A DNA stretch of 64,000 nucleotides from Anthopleura xanthogrammica (GCA_964019055.1 OZ025214.1:7129358-7193357), one strand, 5' to 3'. Counted from the stretch's first letter, positions 31,501 through 46,050 are shown. The notes: generated by a model not told the origin, from the letters alone. A program made the numbers and translations.

Positions 31501-34500
31501 CATACAAGATTCCATGACTTCCCTTAAAACCAAATTTGCCCAAGTTATAAGCTCTGTAATTAAAATTAAAGTTATTACATAAACAGCTAGATACGTTTAG
31601 TTTAAAAATGCAATAAAACACTATCTGTATGACCTGACATGGTTTTAAAATTGATGAAGAGCTGAAGGCCGATAACTGGCTTATTTTTACATTTATGAGG
31701 TAATGTAATTCTTAAGAAATAAACAATATACTTGTTGGAGAAATAAAACGTTAAAAACCTTTGCCCATTGAAAACATGAAACAAAAGAAAATATAACAAA
31801 ATGCTAGTACAATAGATAGTATATTGAAGTTCGTACAGCCATGTTTTCCCCTCGTCTTCAAAATGAACGAAGAAAGCAATTCGGATCCAGATATCTGGAT
31901 CACGCAGAATATATTTTCAGGTTCAAAGGCTGACAATTAAAGTTTGACAGGGTTTGGTGAAAAAAAAACAACGAATATCTTGCGTTGAATAGCCACTCTG
32001 TGCAAGGAAGTAATCATCGAGAAGAACAACAAGACGAACAAATATATACGAGTAGTCTAAAATCAAATTTTGAATATTATAGAGTGGAAAACTAAAGCCC
32101 GTGTCACACGCTACGATTTCTCGTACAGCTTGTCTCGCCACATAAATGTTGTAGGTTGCACGAGACCATGTCAAACGCACGATTTCAGTTGCAATTTGTC
32201 TTGCGAAAAATAATTGTTGCAAGTTGGATGCGTAATATGATTCAATTGCGAATGAATGACTGGCTTGTGCGCGCACTTTAATCGCAAGTTACACGACCAT
32301 GTCACACGTACATTTTTTACAAAAACTGTTGCAGAAAGTAGAAGCCAGTTTTACTTTTTGTGCAGTTTGTGCAGCAAAAAAATGAAAAATTCAAGTCGCG
32401 CGAGGGAATGTCAAACGTGAAAAACACTCGTACAACCTGCAATAATTTTTTTCGCGAGACAAGTTGCACGAAAAATCCTAGCGTGTTTCACGGGCCTAAA
32501 GCTTTGGAACATTGGATTTCTCACTAAATTTAGTTAGCAAGTTTTATATATAAGATCATTGTTTATATATACTCATTGTTGTGTCTTGGGCATTTGTACT
32601 TCACCTGGTCTTTCAGTGAAATTTCATCTGGAGGAAGGGTTGGTGTATACAGTACCACCCCTTGGGTCTGCTTACACTGACCCATAGCCATTCGTAAACC
32701 CCTGCTAATTTTAATTAAAATTATGCTGTAGGGGGAATATACATTAGTTGGAATATAATTTCGAAGCCTAAGAATTCTTACTCGACAAGCTCCGAGAAGC
32801 ATGTGTTGGTAATAATCTTGAGAATGACAATTGTATTTTCTAGTCCTAAAGGTTTTTGTGATGAATTTTTCTGGTGTTGTAGATTTATGTGAACTTGCTT
32901 TGTTATCTCTAAGGACCAATGACAGAACCCGATATATTCGATACATAAATTATAATACTTAAATAAAATTTACGCATTACATTAAGCAAATGTGAAATGC
33001 GACGTCTAAATCAACTGTCCAATATTCGACGGGACAAGATTCGGCAGTAGTCGTATTTAATTCGAATCTGCAGAATCTAATTGATTTAGACGTCAATGCA
33101 TTCACGTGCATTTAATTTCGGCACATGTGAAATTCGACGTCTAAACCGGGCCTTACCATTGCATACGTCTTCTACTTAAATCAAGCAGTTCTAGCAAAAT
33201 AAGAATCGGAGCTAAAAATACAATATCTACTGACATATGGACTTGTTTTTAATTAGCTTACCTTAGGAAATTGATAGGGTATAAGATTGGTGGCTGAAGC
33301 ATGGCTGCTGGGAGAGCTTTATTCAACAAAAAACAAGAGGGGAATCAGTGAATATTCCATTGTAAATTTTAAGCAAACTTTAATGAAACTGTATATTACT
33401 TACTAAGTCTATTTTGTAAAAACATGTAAGCGGCATTTCCTCTAAGAGGAGACCTTGTCCATCTAAAAAAAAAATGCGCAAAATGTTTTTTTCTCAAAGC
33501 ATACAGTTGTCAGGGGCGGGGAAACATGTGCGTATGGGGCGGGGCTGGGAAACGTGCGTTTTGGCGCCAAAATTCTCTCAAGTCATTGAGAATACATGAA
33601 AGAAACTGCTTTTTGAGGGATGGAGCAGCGCGAAAACGTTTGAAATGGCATTCATTACTTAATTATTTTGATCTTTATTCAAAAAATTATATTTGATTAT
33701 GAATTGCAAAAAAACACCCACCCGCCCCGCCCCGCCTCGCTCCACGGCTCTGGACAAAAGACTAATCGATCATTATTTATAGCCATTATTTATATTTTTC
33801 AACTGTTTCTCTTAGGAATGGTCGCAAATGATCGATAGTTCGAGTTATCTCTCGCGATCGGCCATTAGTCGTATTATCCTAGGAGTCAGAGTCGTATGTG
33901 ATTATATAGTTGTTTGACTGTTCACTTGATTCTCTCCAGTGCTTTGAGCGTTTTTCTCCGGCCGGGTTCTCCAGATTTTGTCCATCAGTTAACATCAAAT
34001 TCTAAATTCCAATTCGTTGTAGAAAGGCTTAGCAGAAAAAAACTATGTGTAATTCTAGTAGCCCTACCAAATTGTGTAGTATTTAAAATGAAAAAAACCA
34101 TGTGATCCCCTAAATACACAGACTCCCCTCCCATACTATAAATTTTGACCAGTCTCTTAGTGAACTGCATTTACATTGAATTATCTCTGGGTTTCTTAGT
34201 GAACTTTACTTACATTGAATTATCTCTGGGTTTCTTAGTGAACTTTACTTACATTGAATTATCTCTGGGTTTCTTAGTGAACTTTACTTACATTGAATTA
34301 TCTCTGGGTTTCTTAGTGAACTTTACTTACATTGCATTATCTCTGGGCTTTCTGAGGTCTTTTAGTGTGTGTTGCCGTAAATTCTTTGAGATGGACACTT
34401 TGTTTTTGTAATATGTTTCATTTTTGATGATTATCTGGTAATAGAAAAAAACAATATCTACTTAGTATTTGATCGATCATACATGTAAACCGCAATCGCA

Positions 34501-37500
34501 CCAAAATTATGCACTTACGCCTTTAAACTTTTGTAATAACGTAGCCATCTTTTTGCTGTCCAACATGTAATCAGGAAAGCTGACTCTGAAATCCATGCCG
34601 TCCACCTGTTAAACAGCAAAACATATTTTTGGAAATTATCATACCCTAAAACAACCTAGATTCTGGTTCAATCTAAGTCAGGGCAAGGCTAACTCACGGA
34701 TTGAACATTGAAACAACCTCTTGGCTGATCTAAGTGATCAGGGTACAGCTAACTCACAGATCGAACCTTGCAACAACCTCTGGGCTGTTCTAAGTCAGGA
34801 TACAGCTAACCACAGAGTGAATCCAGACACAACCTCTGGGCTGATCTAAGTCAGGATACAGCTAACTCGGAAATTGAACGCTGACACAACCTCTGGACGA
34901 TCCACCTCATCGTATTCATGACACACAGATTTGATGGAAAAAAGCTCTGGACTGAGTCAAGGCAGGCATGGCCAATTCACAGTTCGGGGAGAAAAGGGGG
35001 AGATATAAAACGATGGTGTCATCTTAATCATGTTATGTGCTAGATGGGATATCACATTTCACATTTTCAAAATGATATATAAATTTAGGCACTGCCTAGA
35101 AGCGGAGCTCCAAGTTAATGTTTTCGAGGAAGATTATAACTCTGATAAATGTATAAATCTAAATGCGTGACAAGTGTGACACGGCGTTACGAAACAGCGT
35201 GACCAACTCTCCATGTTTTACAAGAAGAGGAAAACTGAAGAAAAATCGATATTTTAAGCCTTAAAAGCATCACGAAACTTATTCAATTTGAAGACAAATA
35301 ATTAATAAGTATTTCCTGTATAGAAGAAAGAATTTCATCAAGCAAATGTTATTTCCGCTTTTCAAAAATAAGAAACAATGCTTCTTGATCCATCTTTCAC
35401 CACAATATTGGAATTGTTAGTGATGTTTTCTGTGCATTTGCGAGTTTTGCTTTTAAATCGAGCGCGCGGTAACGCTGTGGTGGCGCACGCCGTACGTACG
35501 TACGGACAAGGGGATGACGTAATCAAGCCATGAAAAATCAAGTCCATGGGTTACCATTTTTTCTTTGGCCCGCGCGGGAGCTCTGCTATTATCATCCTTA
35601 TAGCTTTACATTCATGTCATTGTTCAACTTAGCTTGTCTTACCTTTTGAAATACTCCAGTTTTAGTGGCACCATCTAACCAGGTCAGTGAGTTGACGTTG
35701 TCTTTGAAAGCTTGAATTGTTTCGTTCAAAATTTGTTTTGCCTTCGTACATAGAATAAGACATATTTTAGACAAGGCTAAAAACGAGTCAGTGACGTGGA
35801 TGTGGGTAAACTCCCTGGGCACCGCACAGTAAATACAGGAATTGGCGATGTTTTGCGAGGACCATCGTTTTAACCTCAGTCTTAATCGGTAGAATCGAAT
35901 CTACATGTATTTTAAGAATAGATTCACAAAAACGTTCAACTAAACGAATCGTAAGTCTCCCTCCAAAAACAGTTTTTTTTCTTCCTGAATGTGTTTTCAG
36001 CGTAGGTATTTTTTCTCTTCATTTACCAGAGCCACGACAAACTAACAAGCGAACAAACCAGAAAAAAAGGTAAAACGTAAAGCCGGGTAAAGGTAATTTA
36101 TTTGACTTCGATAATGCGGGGAATGGTTGCCCAATTCTCTCGAGCCAGATAAAGCGCTCGAATAAAGGTGCGCACTTTTCCCCCTTAAGTTATCTTCAGT
36201 GCTCCTTATTACGGTTATTTTAAAAAGCTAAAGCTACACAGAACAGCTAGAAGTCGAAACAGAAGTGGAGATCCTGAGGATCGAACCGTGGACTTGTAGT
36301 TCCGAAGGCTGCGGACTAAACAACTGAGCTAAGCCTGCTCCTAGAAAAGACGTAAACGAGATCTCAGCTATTTGCTATAAACGGAGAAGAGTGCTTGGAA
36401 AAATAAAGTTGAAAAATGACGGGACTTTTTTTTGAATTCACAATTATTTCATAATCAGTTCCAGAGAGCACCATAACCAACTACTTGGAACCCGAGTGCT
36501 CATTTTAAGAATGTAAAGCAAAACAACATCAACAACAACGACAACAACAACAACAATTCTCGAAATAATGCCAGTTTGCCATAATTTATGGGTAAATCTT
36601 GGGGTTTGTTATTGAGTTTCAAAAATTAGAAGCAAATGTGACCCAATATTTTGCCATGCAACAAGGTTCACAACTATATAGTTTTGAAAACAATAATGTA
36701 CTAGATAGACTAGATTGATTAAATTTCACTTAATAAGAGCTTTGTAGACAATGCAAGAGATAAGTTGAAGTGAAGGCGTGGGAGTCAGCTAGTCTTTCAT
36801 CTTGTACCTTTAGGTCAGAACATTAACTTGTCCTGCGTAATCTACTCAAATTAAAATGACTTACCAAGATTTTTCGCTTTGTAAGTTGCGCTTGATTTTC
36901 ACTGATATATGCAGCTGTTATTACATCACCAAAAGATGCAAAAGATGAGCCAACACACGTTTTCCATCGTTGTTTTTCAGCTTTAATTCCCTGTTGTACT
37001 TTCTTGTACTTGAGCTGCACGTTCCTGAAAGGCGAAGATAGCCAACCGAGCTCGGTCCGTATCACGTACCATACCATATAATTGGCCAGTACGCTGAAAA
37101 CAAAATAAAAACTGGATGAATGGGATGACGAATTAAATTAATTTCGTGGCGTTGTTTACTACAAAAAAATGAGGATCCAGAATTTCGGGGCGGATCCAGA
37201 ATTTCATTCCATTCAAATTTCTAAATTCTAATTTCTAAAAACTAGAAACCGAAACCAAATTATAAAACTAAGATATAAGTTGAACCAAATTTTGTTTCTC
37301 AGTTTCACATTGCAGCTTTCAACATTCACCAGCTGTCCGTGTCGTTCCAACACAAAATAACACGGGTCTCACCAATCAATTACGATTGGATTTTGAATTA
37401 TAGATGCGAAGACTACTGAAAAACAAAATACTTTCTACTAGCTACGAAAACATAATTTATTACATTGGATTTTTCTAGCAATCATAATTTGAGGCCTTCC

Positions 37501-40500
37501 TGCATGTGTGTTTTTCATATTAATCTATAAAACATTATTTTTTTAGGGGATTTCACTGGGGAAATTTGCCGCTTTTGGCCGTGTTTCCTTGGCAACTTAC
37601 TGGTACCTATTAATTACCGCTCTAATTGTATTGACCAATCAGAATCGATAAATTTTGTTGAGTGTGCTATAATTGGTGTAATAAAACTCAGGGGGATGCA
37701 ACCTTGGGTCCTGGATCAGTCCTGAACTTATTATCAAAAGAGAACATATATTTTATATATACTCCACCTCTTTGACGTGCTCTTTACTATTTTCATCGCC
37801 TTCTTTAGGTAGGGCAGCGTAGGCAGGTTAATGAGTTCACTTTTAGAAATCGTAGTTGTTGCAAACAGTTTATTCAAGTAATCACTCCAGTTGATCTTGA
37901 ATAGAAAGCACAAAGAAATTTAATGCTAAAGTTCATCCGAGTAACTAATGGAGCATGCATTTGCATTAGAGGGTTATAGTACTTATTTAAAATGACACCA
38001 TGAAAATTTGGCCACCATATAATTGGGGTGCAGCAAACTTGAAAAAAAAAAAATTGGGGGATTTGGCTGCTAGATTAGTTCAACAGCCAATCAAAATATC
38101 AAAAGAAGTTTAAAAGATTTTTGACGGGAAAGAATAAACGGATCTAAAATTCAAATCGTATCGGTTTCCAGGTCTTGCCCAGGATTTCGTCCCGACCGTT
38201 GGTTTCACGAATAATATGGCCATCTTTCGATTCGTTGTTCGAAATTGAGCAGAGGGCATAAAATATATAAAGACGTCAGCTAAGGTTAGTAGTGTGTACT
38301 TATTGACTGAGTAGGAAGGTCGGACGGGAAACGTTTTGCTCGAGGAAAAATGATCAAAAGCCAAATATTCAAAAGCCAAAAATTAAGGTTTGAAATTAAG
38401 GTTTAAAAGAGCGCGCGAGCAGGGCCAAAGGGTCATATGATTAATTTTAGTCTGTGGTAACAGATTCAAAATGAGTGCGAATGGAGCCACAATTACCTCA
38501 GGCACTTCTTGTTGAAGTTGTTCAACAGTTCTATGGTTTGATATATATTGTTGCCATTCTGCATAACGATAGGATACCTGGTAAGCAAAAAAAAAATATG
38601 AGAGTAACTAAAGATAGACTTTCAACATAGACAATAATGGTCGCCACTTCATTATCATAATTTTTTATCATAAATTCCTATTTTAATTAGGCACCACATT
38701 AATCATAAATTAGAATGATATTAACAAAGTTCGAAAGCTTGAGGTAGAAATACTAAATTATCAAGAAGTTATGAGAATTTTAAGAAATAAAAAACACCAG
38801 AACGAGACTAGTGAGTCCTCAGTTGACTGAACACTGATTCTGATTCCAAATAACTTCACTGGATTTCTATTTATAGCAATAAAACTTTCCAAAAATACAA
38901 CATTATTTCTGCTTGATCTTACTGATGGTTGTGCTTATTTTTAAGATTAGGTTTTATTTCTGAAAGATCAATAGCGGATATTCTTGTGTCCGATCAGAAG
39001 TCCATAACTAGAAGTGTCCATCTGGTATTAGGGTGGCGTCCGATGTGATTCAGGAATGAGTTATTAATTAATATATTGTAACTTATAACAATTTGTAATT
39101 ATATTATTTTATTTTATCTTTAATTTGAGAGCCGTAAGTTAGAAAACTGTAAATGGTTATTATGTATCCCTCCGTAAATAAAGTTATTGTATTGTATTGT
39201 ATTGTTGAACAAAACCGCTCAACCAATCACATTTTTCGAAATTACACGCGCTGTGCTGATTGGTTAGTTTCAGTTGAAGCAAAAGCAAAACAAGCAAGAC
39301 GAAAAAAAACAAAACATTAACCATGGCGGTGCCACTTGCGATGTTGACATTAAAACCTTCGTTATAAAGAATATTTCTCGATTAAAAAGAACTTATTCAA
39401 AGATTGCTTTCTTTAATAAAATCATAAAGTTGATTTGAAGTCAGCACAATTGACATAGATAAGCGACCAATTTGTCGACCAAAAATTAAGATCAATTTCG
39501 TACCGACTTGAACTAAACTAGATCCAAACATGTACTATAAGCGGCTCGAATACTTCGTAAATAAAACAAAAGTACTTTTACAATAAGGATTTTACAATTT
39601 CATAAAGATAACAAATTATCATTAAAACTTTACTCACGCTTGCGAGTTGGGCTTCAAAACGAATGATCTCATCTGCTTTCGTGGCAGCGGTGTTGGCATT
39701 AACACCCAACAGAACCACAACATCAATGATCAGTTGTCTGTATGCTAGCATTGTCTGGAAAAAGAAATAGATCATAGAAAATGAACAAAAGGAATACCTT
39801 ACTTATTAGTACATTATAAAAGAAAAGTACACTTATTACTATTCGGTGATGTACCTTTGATGATAGATCTAGATAGTTGTCTTTTGTGAGGGCAGGATCA
39901 GGTTGAAGTACCTAAAGGATCAGAACAATAAACTGCCAATTAATCATTAGACTAGTTTCAAGAAAAAGAAAAGAATACCAATACTAAATTACGCGCTTTT
40001 CTTGTCTTTCAGTACTTGTATACTGCATGGCAAGCTTTTTTCACATTTTATTGCATGGCAAGGTTTTTCACAATTTATTGCTCAAATCAATGATGAGTTA
40101 CTTACAAAGCTTGTTTTCTTGATGTTATTGTCTGGTACGATTCCTACTTTAAACAAAGGACCTCCACTTTTTATTTTATGAATAGAAAGAAGGGTCCTGT
40201 TAAAATCCCACGTATCTTCATCCCAGTTTCCACTCATGCTCCAACCTCCAAGTTCTGTAATACGTTCCCTCAGAGGTGCGTCACCAACATTATCAATGGC
40301 CGTTAAGTTCATGCACGAGTGGTAGAAGTCTGATGGCATTTGCTCTACTTCTCTGGTCGCTCCGTTTATTCTTATGTTTCCCATTTCCATTTTCTTCTTT
40401 TTATATTCCTCTGTTTTCAACTCGGCTATTGTAGATATAGAATGATGTTGGTAGCCGGGAGGCAAAGGGTTGCTTATGTGCCATTTCCCACAAGCGTACT

Positions 40501-40807
40501 CATAGAAGTCATCGCAAGGGTCCACGGTCAGGTTCATCGCAATTTTGATTTCATTGGCTGTCTCAACGCATTCTGTGGTGTTACAAACCCTGTTAGATTG
40601 AGTGTTGCTTTTGCCCGTTGCCTTGGCATATCTTGGTGATCGAATGATGTTTGAACCTTGATCAAGAGTACTCATCTTGTCCTGACTTGCTGCTACGTGG
40701 ATCATGGTAATTACCAGGAAGACTGTCAAGAAACGAGGACCACGGATTAACGACCATCGCTTTCTTTCTTGCCTCCCACCGCTGCCATCATTCGCCTGTT
40801 TTCCCAT
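28581..40807 (-). CDS. M13 (neprilysin/ECE family) pseudopeptidase, 17 exons, copy 2
   Basis: Exons, 5' to 3' of the gene: 40807-40106, 39911-39855, 39754-39638, 38577-38497, 37895-37768, 37093-36865, 35741-35643, 34605-34519, 34434-34331, 33462-33404, 33316-33262, 31553-31486, 30806-30679, 30385-30320, 29818-29720, 28865-28789, 28701-28581. Every exon has the same length as in copy 1 and the frame is open throughout (758 aa). I see only a few amino-acid differences: Ser to Arg in exon 1 (DFNSTLL vs DFNRTLL, keeping the N-glycosylation sequon) and ITV to III at the start of exon 9. Other exon differences I checked are silent. The HGILY and MNVAD changes at the zinc site are identical, so inactivation predates the duplication. 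Intact frames despite this argue the protein is still used. Confidence 0.85.
28888..29284. mobile_element. TAGCGACA foldback element, copy 2
   Basis: Counterpart of 5359-5755 at the same place, 22 nt upstream of exon 16. Confidence 0.88.
30459..30642. mobile_element. Small CAGGGGC foldback element, copy 2
   Basis: Counterpart of 6921-7104 in intron 13. Confidence 0.65.
32097..32495. mobile_element. GCCCGTGT foldback element, copy 2
   Basis: Counterpart of 8559-8958. Its right end has point changes (CTAGCGTGTTTCACGGGC) and an inner T-run differs. Confidence 0.8.
34153..34347. repeat. 39-bp splice-donor minisatellite, 5 units
   Basis: Five units in register with M13 exon 9, whose 3' end is at 34331. 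Two more donor-bearing units than copy 1. Confidence 0.9.
34655..34903. repeat. About 58-bp tandem repeat, copy 2
   Basis: Counterpart of 11035-11285, in intron 7. Confidence 0.75.
36268..36343 (-). repeat. tRNA-derived SINE head, copy 2
   Basis: Counterpart of 12661-12736 with one change between the promoter boxes. A/B boxes are intact. Confidence 0.65.
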
Positions 40808-42060
40808 CACGACTACAATGATTCTTGCTGCGTGTCTGTTACGATACTAGCTGCCCTTCTCATCAAAGTGTGTTACTGGAAATGATGGCTGTTTGATCCA
40901 GTTGTTGTTTTTATAAGTAACGTGATTTTCTCCACCTGTAAACACAACAAGTATCCTACCTGTTCGAAAATTTACGTAATCTTAATTCATCTCGTATTCC
41001 ATTCATTGCTTGTCATATTCTTTTCCGTTGACAGACATTACCTGCTGCTTTGTTCTAATCACCGAACACTGCATTTTGGTTGCTATCTTATGTCTACTAA
41101 TATCTTCTTTTCTTGGAAACGTTTCTGTGTAGTTCACTATACTGTAGTTTTTAATTAAGAAATTGTAACAGTTGCGTGACCATTACAAACACCAACAAGC
41201 ATGCGCATCCACTTGATTCAAAGTGCTTCAAGAAAATCTCTGGCATGACAATCACGCTATTTTTTTATTTCTTGTCTTTATCTGTCACCCTTTTTTTTGT
41301 CTTTCCTTCAAGACAAAAAACTATAAGATGTGCTAAGACTTCCTGGTATCTCTTGGTTTATTAGATCACAGACAAAAGATAATTGAAAGATGTGTCATCT
41401 TTTTATTTTGTCTTTCCTTCAAGACAGAAAACTAGCAGATCTAGATACCTTAAGACTTTTTTATATCCCTCGGTTTCTGGTACCAATACCACTAGCTTTA
41501 CTCTGCCGTTCAGTAAAGAAACCGGCAAAGGGGTATGTAATTGCGTCTTTAACGCAATTGTAAGTCTTTTTTCCTATATATTTCATAATGCAATAAACTT
41601 TCAATAATTATGTTTTATGACAGACCTGCCCTCTTTTCGAAAACTTTTTTTTTTTTTTTTGAGACTTAGATTTTACGCTCTTTCACCTGTGAAAATCTAT
41701 TATATGAATCATTTCGGGTAGATCAGGCCAGGTTTAGCTCTGATAAAGCACTCCTGAAGCTGTAGAATACTCAAATATTCTTTATAGAAATCGCTTGCCT
41801 ACTGCTCCTTATTTCTATAACTTTTTTCGTGTCCTACGTACACATCTCCAGTCGTATTTTATCAGAGAACACAACATAACACAACATAAACATGATTCAT
41901 TTGTTAATCAATCTTTATAGTAGATTTCGTTGCACTTAGATATATTTCAGTGGTAATAAAATGTTATTCTTTGAAACGATTTGGGCATGTTGATTTTTAG
42001 TAACCGCCAGGTGAAAGCACTGAATTACGTTGCAACCAAAGTTTGAAATATCCGTTCAGT

Positions 42061-42420
42061 TTAAGGTGACTGACTACTTTAGCAAGGAATAATTACAAAA
42101 TGTTCTTAGAAAAATATTTTACACAGAATTCAACGCTGATTCCAAAAATGAAAAGAAAAATGGGGTGCCCGGAGCTCGTTTTCGAGATAATGAGTTTTGA
42201 ATATGACCATCTGGAATTTTATTACCTGTTGTTTTAGGAAATTCAAAGAAAAATATAGAGTCCGGTTCAAAATTCGGGGTCTTTGCCCTGTTGAAGTTCA
42301 AAACGTGTATGCGGGTTCCTCAATAAAATTTTGAAGATTGTTATGCGGTTTTGAGCGATTTTTGTGTGCGCGCAAGTCGTGGGCTCAAATTGAACGTTCA
42401 AAAGTAGTCAGTCACCTTAA
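42061..42420. mobile_element. TTAA-ended element, 360-bp version
   Basis: Same 20-bp ends as 18757-19406 but lacking about 290 bp of interior, so the two copies differ by an internal deletion. Confidence 0.75.
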
Positions 42421-43234
42421 GGGTCAAACCTGGAGTTTTGTCTGCGCTTCCATCAAAAATCCACCATATTATATTATCGGGGGTTCCCCAAAATTGCTTC
42501 AAAAGGTCGATTTTTAGGTTTCCTTTTCCCATTTTCCGAGACAATACAAAATAAGCTATTATATCCCAAAAAACAAATTTCCATAAATAAATTTCTAAAA
42601 ATAAATAATCATTTTTGCTTTGATACTCTTTCAATTATTGCTGACATCATTTTTCAACGACTTGTTGTCACGTTTGTATTATTCACTATTGTTTGACCTG
42701 AGAGGATTTTGGACCTGGCCTTGCTCGCTTTTCTCTTCACTTACACGTCTTTTAAAGCCTTTTAAAGTCTGTTTTAAAGCTAAATCTATCGGTTCACTTT
42801 TGAGTCGTACAATTATAGCGGCCGCCTGTGATATGTGTAAATGAGATAGGTGCCGCATTATCTGTTATTAAATCAAATGAATGAATGAATGAGTAAACCA
42901 ATAGATATAACTAAGTCTTGTCCTGAGATCTGATAGTTTTCTGTCTTGAAAGAACGACAAAAAGAAATGAAATAATTGCATGACTGGTATACGAGAAATT
43001 CTCATGAAGCACTTTGAAACAAGTGATCTAGGTATGTTCACGCAATGGTTAAAATCGTAGCAAAAATATTAATTAGAAATTGCGGTTAACTGTAAATACA
43101 CAAGAATTTTGCCACGAGAAGAAGAAATAAAAATTCAAAGAATACCAAGCAAAGTGGAGTGTTCAGAAGTTGGAAGACAGCTGCAGGTATTGCCTGTCAA
43201 TGACAAAACAAATTGACAAGCAATGACACATTTT

Positions 43235-43420
43235 GATGAGAAGGGCAGCAAGTACCATAACAGACACGCAGCAAGAATACGTGTAGTCGTGATGGCGGGA
43301 AGACAGGCGAATGGTGGCAGTGGTGGTAGACAAGAAAACAAGCGATGGTCGTTAATCCTTGGTCATCGTTTGTCCATGATTCACGTAGCAACAAGTCAGA
43401 ACAAGATGGGTACTCCACCG
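43235..43420 (+). pseudogene. Inverted relic of M13 exon 1 (copy 2, unit 1)
   Basis: The best preserved inverted relic: the start region reads VVVMAGRQANGGSGGRQENKR, then RWSLILGHRLSMIHVATSQ. An ATG remains but the hydrophobic segment is shortened, and the frame closes soon after. Confidence 0.8.
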
Positions 43421-43629
43421 ATATTTGCAGCACTGAGGTGTCATTCTTAGTAGCCCAGCGACTCGGGAAATGGTTATTTCTTTATTTTATTTTTCTACTC
43501 AATAATTAATATCTTAGTAAATGTATATAAAATATCAAAAACCTTTCCTGAAAATTTAGATTTATCTCAGATATAAACTTTTATAAAGTCAAGTTTTTGC
43601 AGGCTTCATGACACCTCAGTTTTGCCAGT

Positions 43630-46050
43630 ACAAACACCAACATGCATGTGCATCCACTTGATTCAAAGTGCTTCAAGAGAATCTCTGGCATGACAATCAT
43701 GCTATTTTTTATTTGTTGTCTTTATCTGTCACCCTTTCTTTTGTCGTTCCTTCAAGACAGAAAACTATAAGATGTGCTAAGACTTCCTGGTATCCCTTGG
43801 TTTATTAGATCACAGACAAAAAATAATTGAAAGATGTGTCATCTTTTTATTTTGTCTTTCCTTCAAGACAGAAAACTAGCAGATCTAGATACCCTAAGAA
43901 CTTTTTATATCCCTCGGTTTCTGGTACCAATACCACTAGCTTTACTCTGCAGTTCAGTGAAGAAACCGGCGAAGGGGAATGTAATTGCGAAAAAAGAAAA
44001 TCGCATCTTTAACGCAATTGTAAGTCTTTTTTTCTATATATTTCATAATGCAATAAACTTTCAATAATTATGTTTTACTATATAATGAATAATTTGAATA
44101 CGGAAAACGTTTTTCAAACTCTTCCTATTCATATTTTCATTGATGTATTTCGCTAAAAAAGTACTAACAAGTTTTCTTATTCAACAAATGCGGTAAACCA
44201 TTTATGTGCCAGACTGTGCTGAGCTGTCACTCCCTGTTAAAACTGGACTAATCAGATAGGCCTATCGCATTTTTAACCAATCATCACATTGATCGAATGT
44301 ATTTTTATGACAGACGGGCCTTCTTTTCGAAAACTTTTTTTTTGAGACTTACATTTTACGCTCTTTTACCTGTGAAAATCTATTATATGAATCATTTCGG
44401 GTAGATCAGGCCAGGTTTAGCTCTGATAAACCACTCCTGAAGCTGTAGAATACTCAAATATTCTTTATAGAAATCGCTGGCCTACTGCATGCTCCTTATT
44501 TCTATAATTTTTTTTCGTGTCCTACGTACACATCTCCAGTCGTATTTTATCAGAGAACACAACATAACACAACATAAACATGATTCATTTGTTAATTAAT
44601 CTTTATAGTAGTTTTCGTTGCATTTAAAATTTATTTCAGTGGTAATAAAATGTTATTCTGTGAAACGATTGGGCATGTTGATTTTTAGTAACCGCCAGGT
44701 GAAAGCACTGAACTACGTTGCAACCAAAATCTGAAATATTCGTTCAGTTTAAGGTGACTGACTACTTTAGCAAGGAATAATTACAAAAATGTTCTTAGAA
44801 AGATATTTTACACAGAATTAAACACTGATTCCAAAACTTAAAAGAAAAATGGGGTGTCCCGAGCTCGTTTTCGAGATAATGAATTTTGAATATTTTTTCA
44901 TTAAAAATCCACCATATTAAAGTATCGGGGGTTCCCCAAAATTGCTTCAAAAGGTCGATTTTTAGGTTTTCTTTTTCCATTTTCCGAGACAATACACAAT
45001 AAGCTATTATATCCCAAAAAACAAATTTCCATAAATAAATTTCTAAAAATAAATAATCATTTTTGCTTTGATACTCTTTCAATAATTGCTGACATCATTT
45101 TTCAACGACTTGTTGTCACGTTTGTATTATTCACTATTGTGAATCACTATTGTGAATCACTCGCTTTTCTCTTCACTTACACGTCTTTTAAAGCCTTTTA
45201 ATGTCTGTTTTAAAGCTAAATCTATCGGTTCACTTTTGAGTCGTACAATTATAGCGGCCGCCTGTGATATGCGTAAATGAGATGGGTGCCGCATTATCTG
45301 TTATTAAATCAAATGAATGAATGAATGAGTAAACCAATAGATATAACTAAGTCTTGTCCTGAGATCTGATAGTTTTCTGTCTTGAAAGAACGACAAAAAG
45401 AAATGAAATAATTGCATGACTGGTATACGAGAAATTCTCATGAAGCACTTTGAAACAAGTGATCTAGGTATGTTCACGCAATTGTTAAAATCGTAGCAAA
45501 AATATTATTAAAAATTACGGTTAACTGTAAATACACAAGAATTTTGCAATGAAAAGAAGAAATAAAAATTCAAAGAATACCAAGCAAAATGCAGTGTTCA
45601 GAGGTTGAAAGACAGCGGCAGGTATTTCCTATCGACGACAAAAGAAATTGACAAGCAATGACACATTTTGATGAGAAGGGCAGCAGGTATCATAACAGAC
45701 ACGCAGCAAGAATACGTGGAGTCGTGATGGGAAGACAGGGGAATGGTGGCAGTGGTGGTAGACAAGAAAACAAGCGATGGTTATTAATCCTTGGTTATCG
45801 TTTGTCCATGATTCACGTAGCAACAAGTCAGACCAAGATGGGTACTCCACCGATGTTTGCAGCACTGAGGTGTCATCCTTAGTAGCCCAGCGACTAGGGA
45901 AATGGTTATTTCTTTATTTTATTTTTCTACTCAATAAATATTATCATAGTAAATGTATATGAAATATCAAAAACCTTTCCTGAAAATCTAGATTTATCTC
46001 AGATATAAACTTTTATAAAGTCAAGTTTTTGCAGGCTTCATGACACCTCA
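43630..46050. repeat. Upstream repeat unit 2 of copy 2
   Basis: Counterpart of 20606-22754 that continues through a whole inverted relic and its downstream tail instead of being cut. Confidence 0.85.
45670..45851 (+). pseudogene. Inverted relic of M13 exon 1 (copy 2, unit 2)
   Basis: As 43235-43420, reading GVVMGRQGNGGSGGRQENKR then IHVATSQTKMGT. It keeps an ATG but has no later exon. Confidence 0.8.

Larger units (their letters stand above)
41187..43625. repeat. Upstream repeat unit 1 of copy 2
   Basis: Counterpart of 17884-20605, with the shorter TTAA element (42061-42420) inside and the inverted exon-1 relic near its right end. Confidence 0.85.
25586..46050. repeat. Copy 2 of the tandem segmental duplication
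   Basis: Begins GCTTGTACGCATAAC as base 1 does, and continues in register through the THAP relic, LINE fragments, the M13 gene and two upstream repeat units, ending after GGCTTCATGACACCTCAG. Sequence beyond 46050 is unrelated. It lacks the 491-2573 insertion and the 22755-25585 block. Confidence 0.95.
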
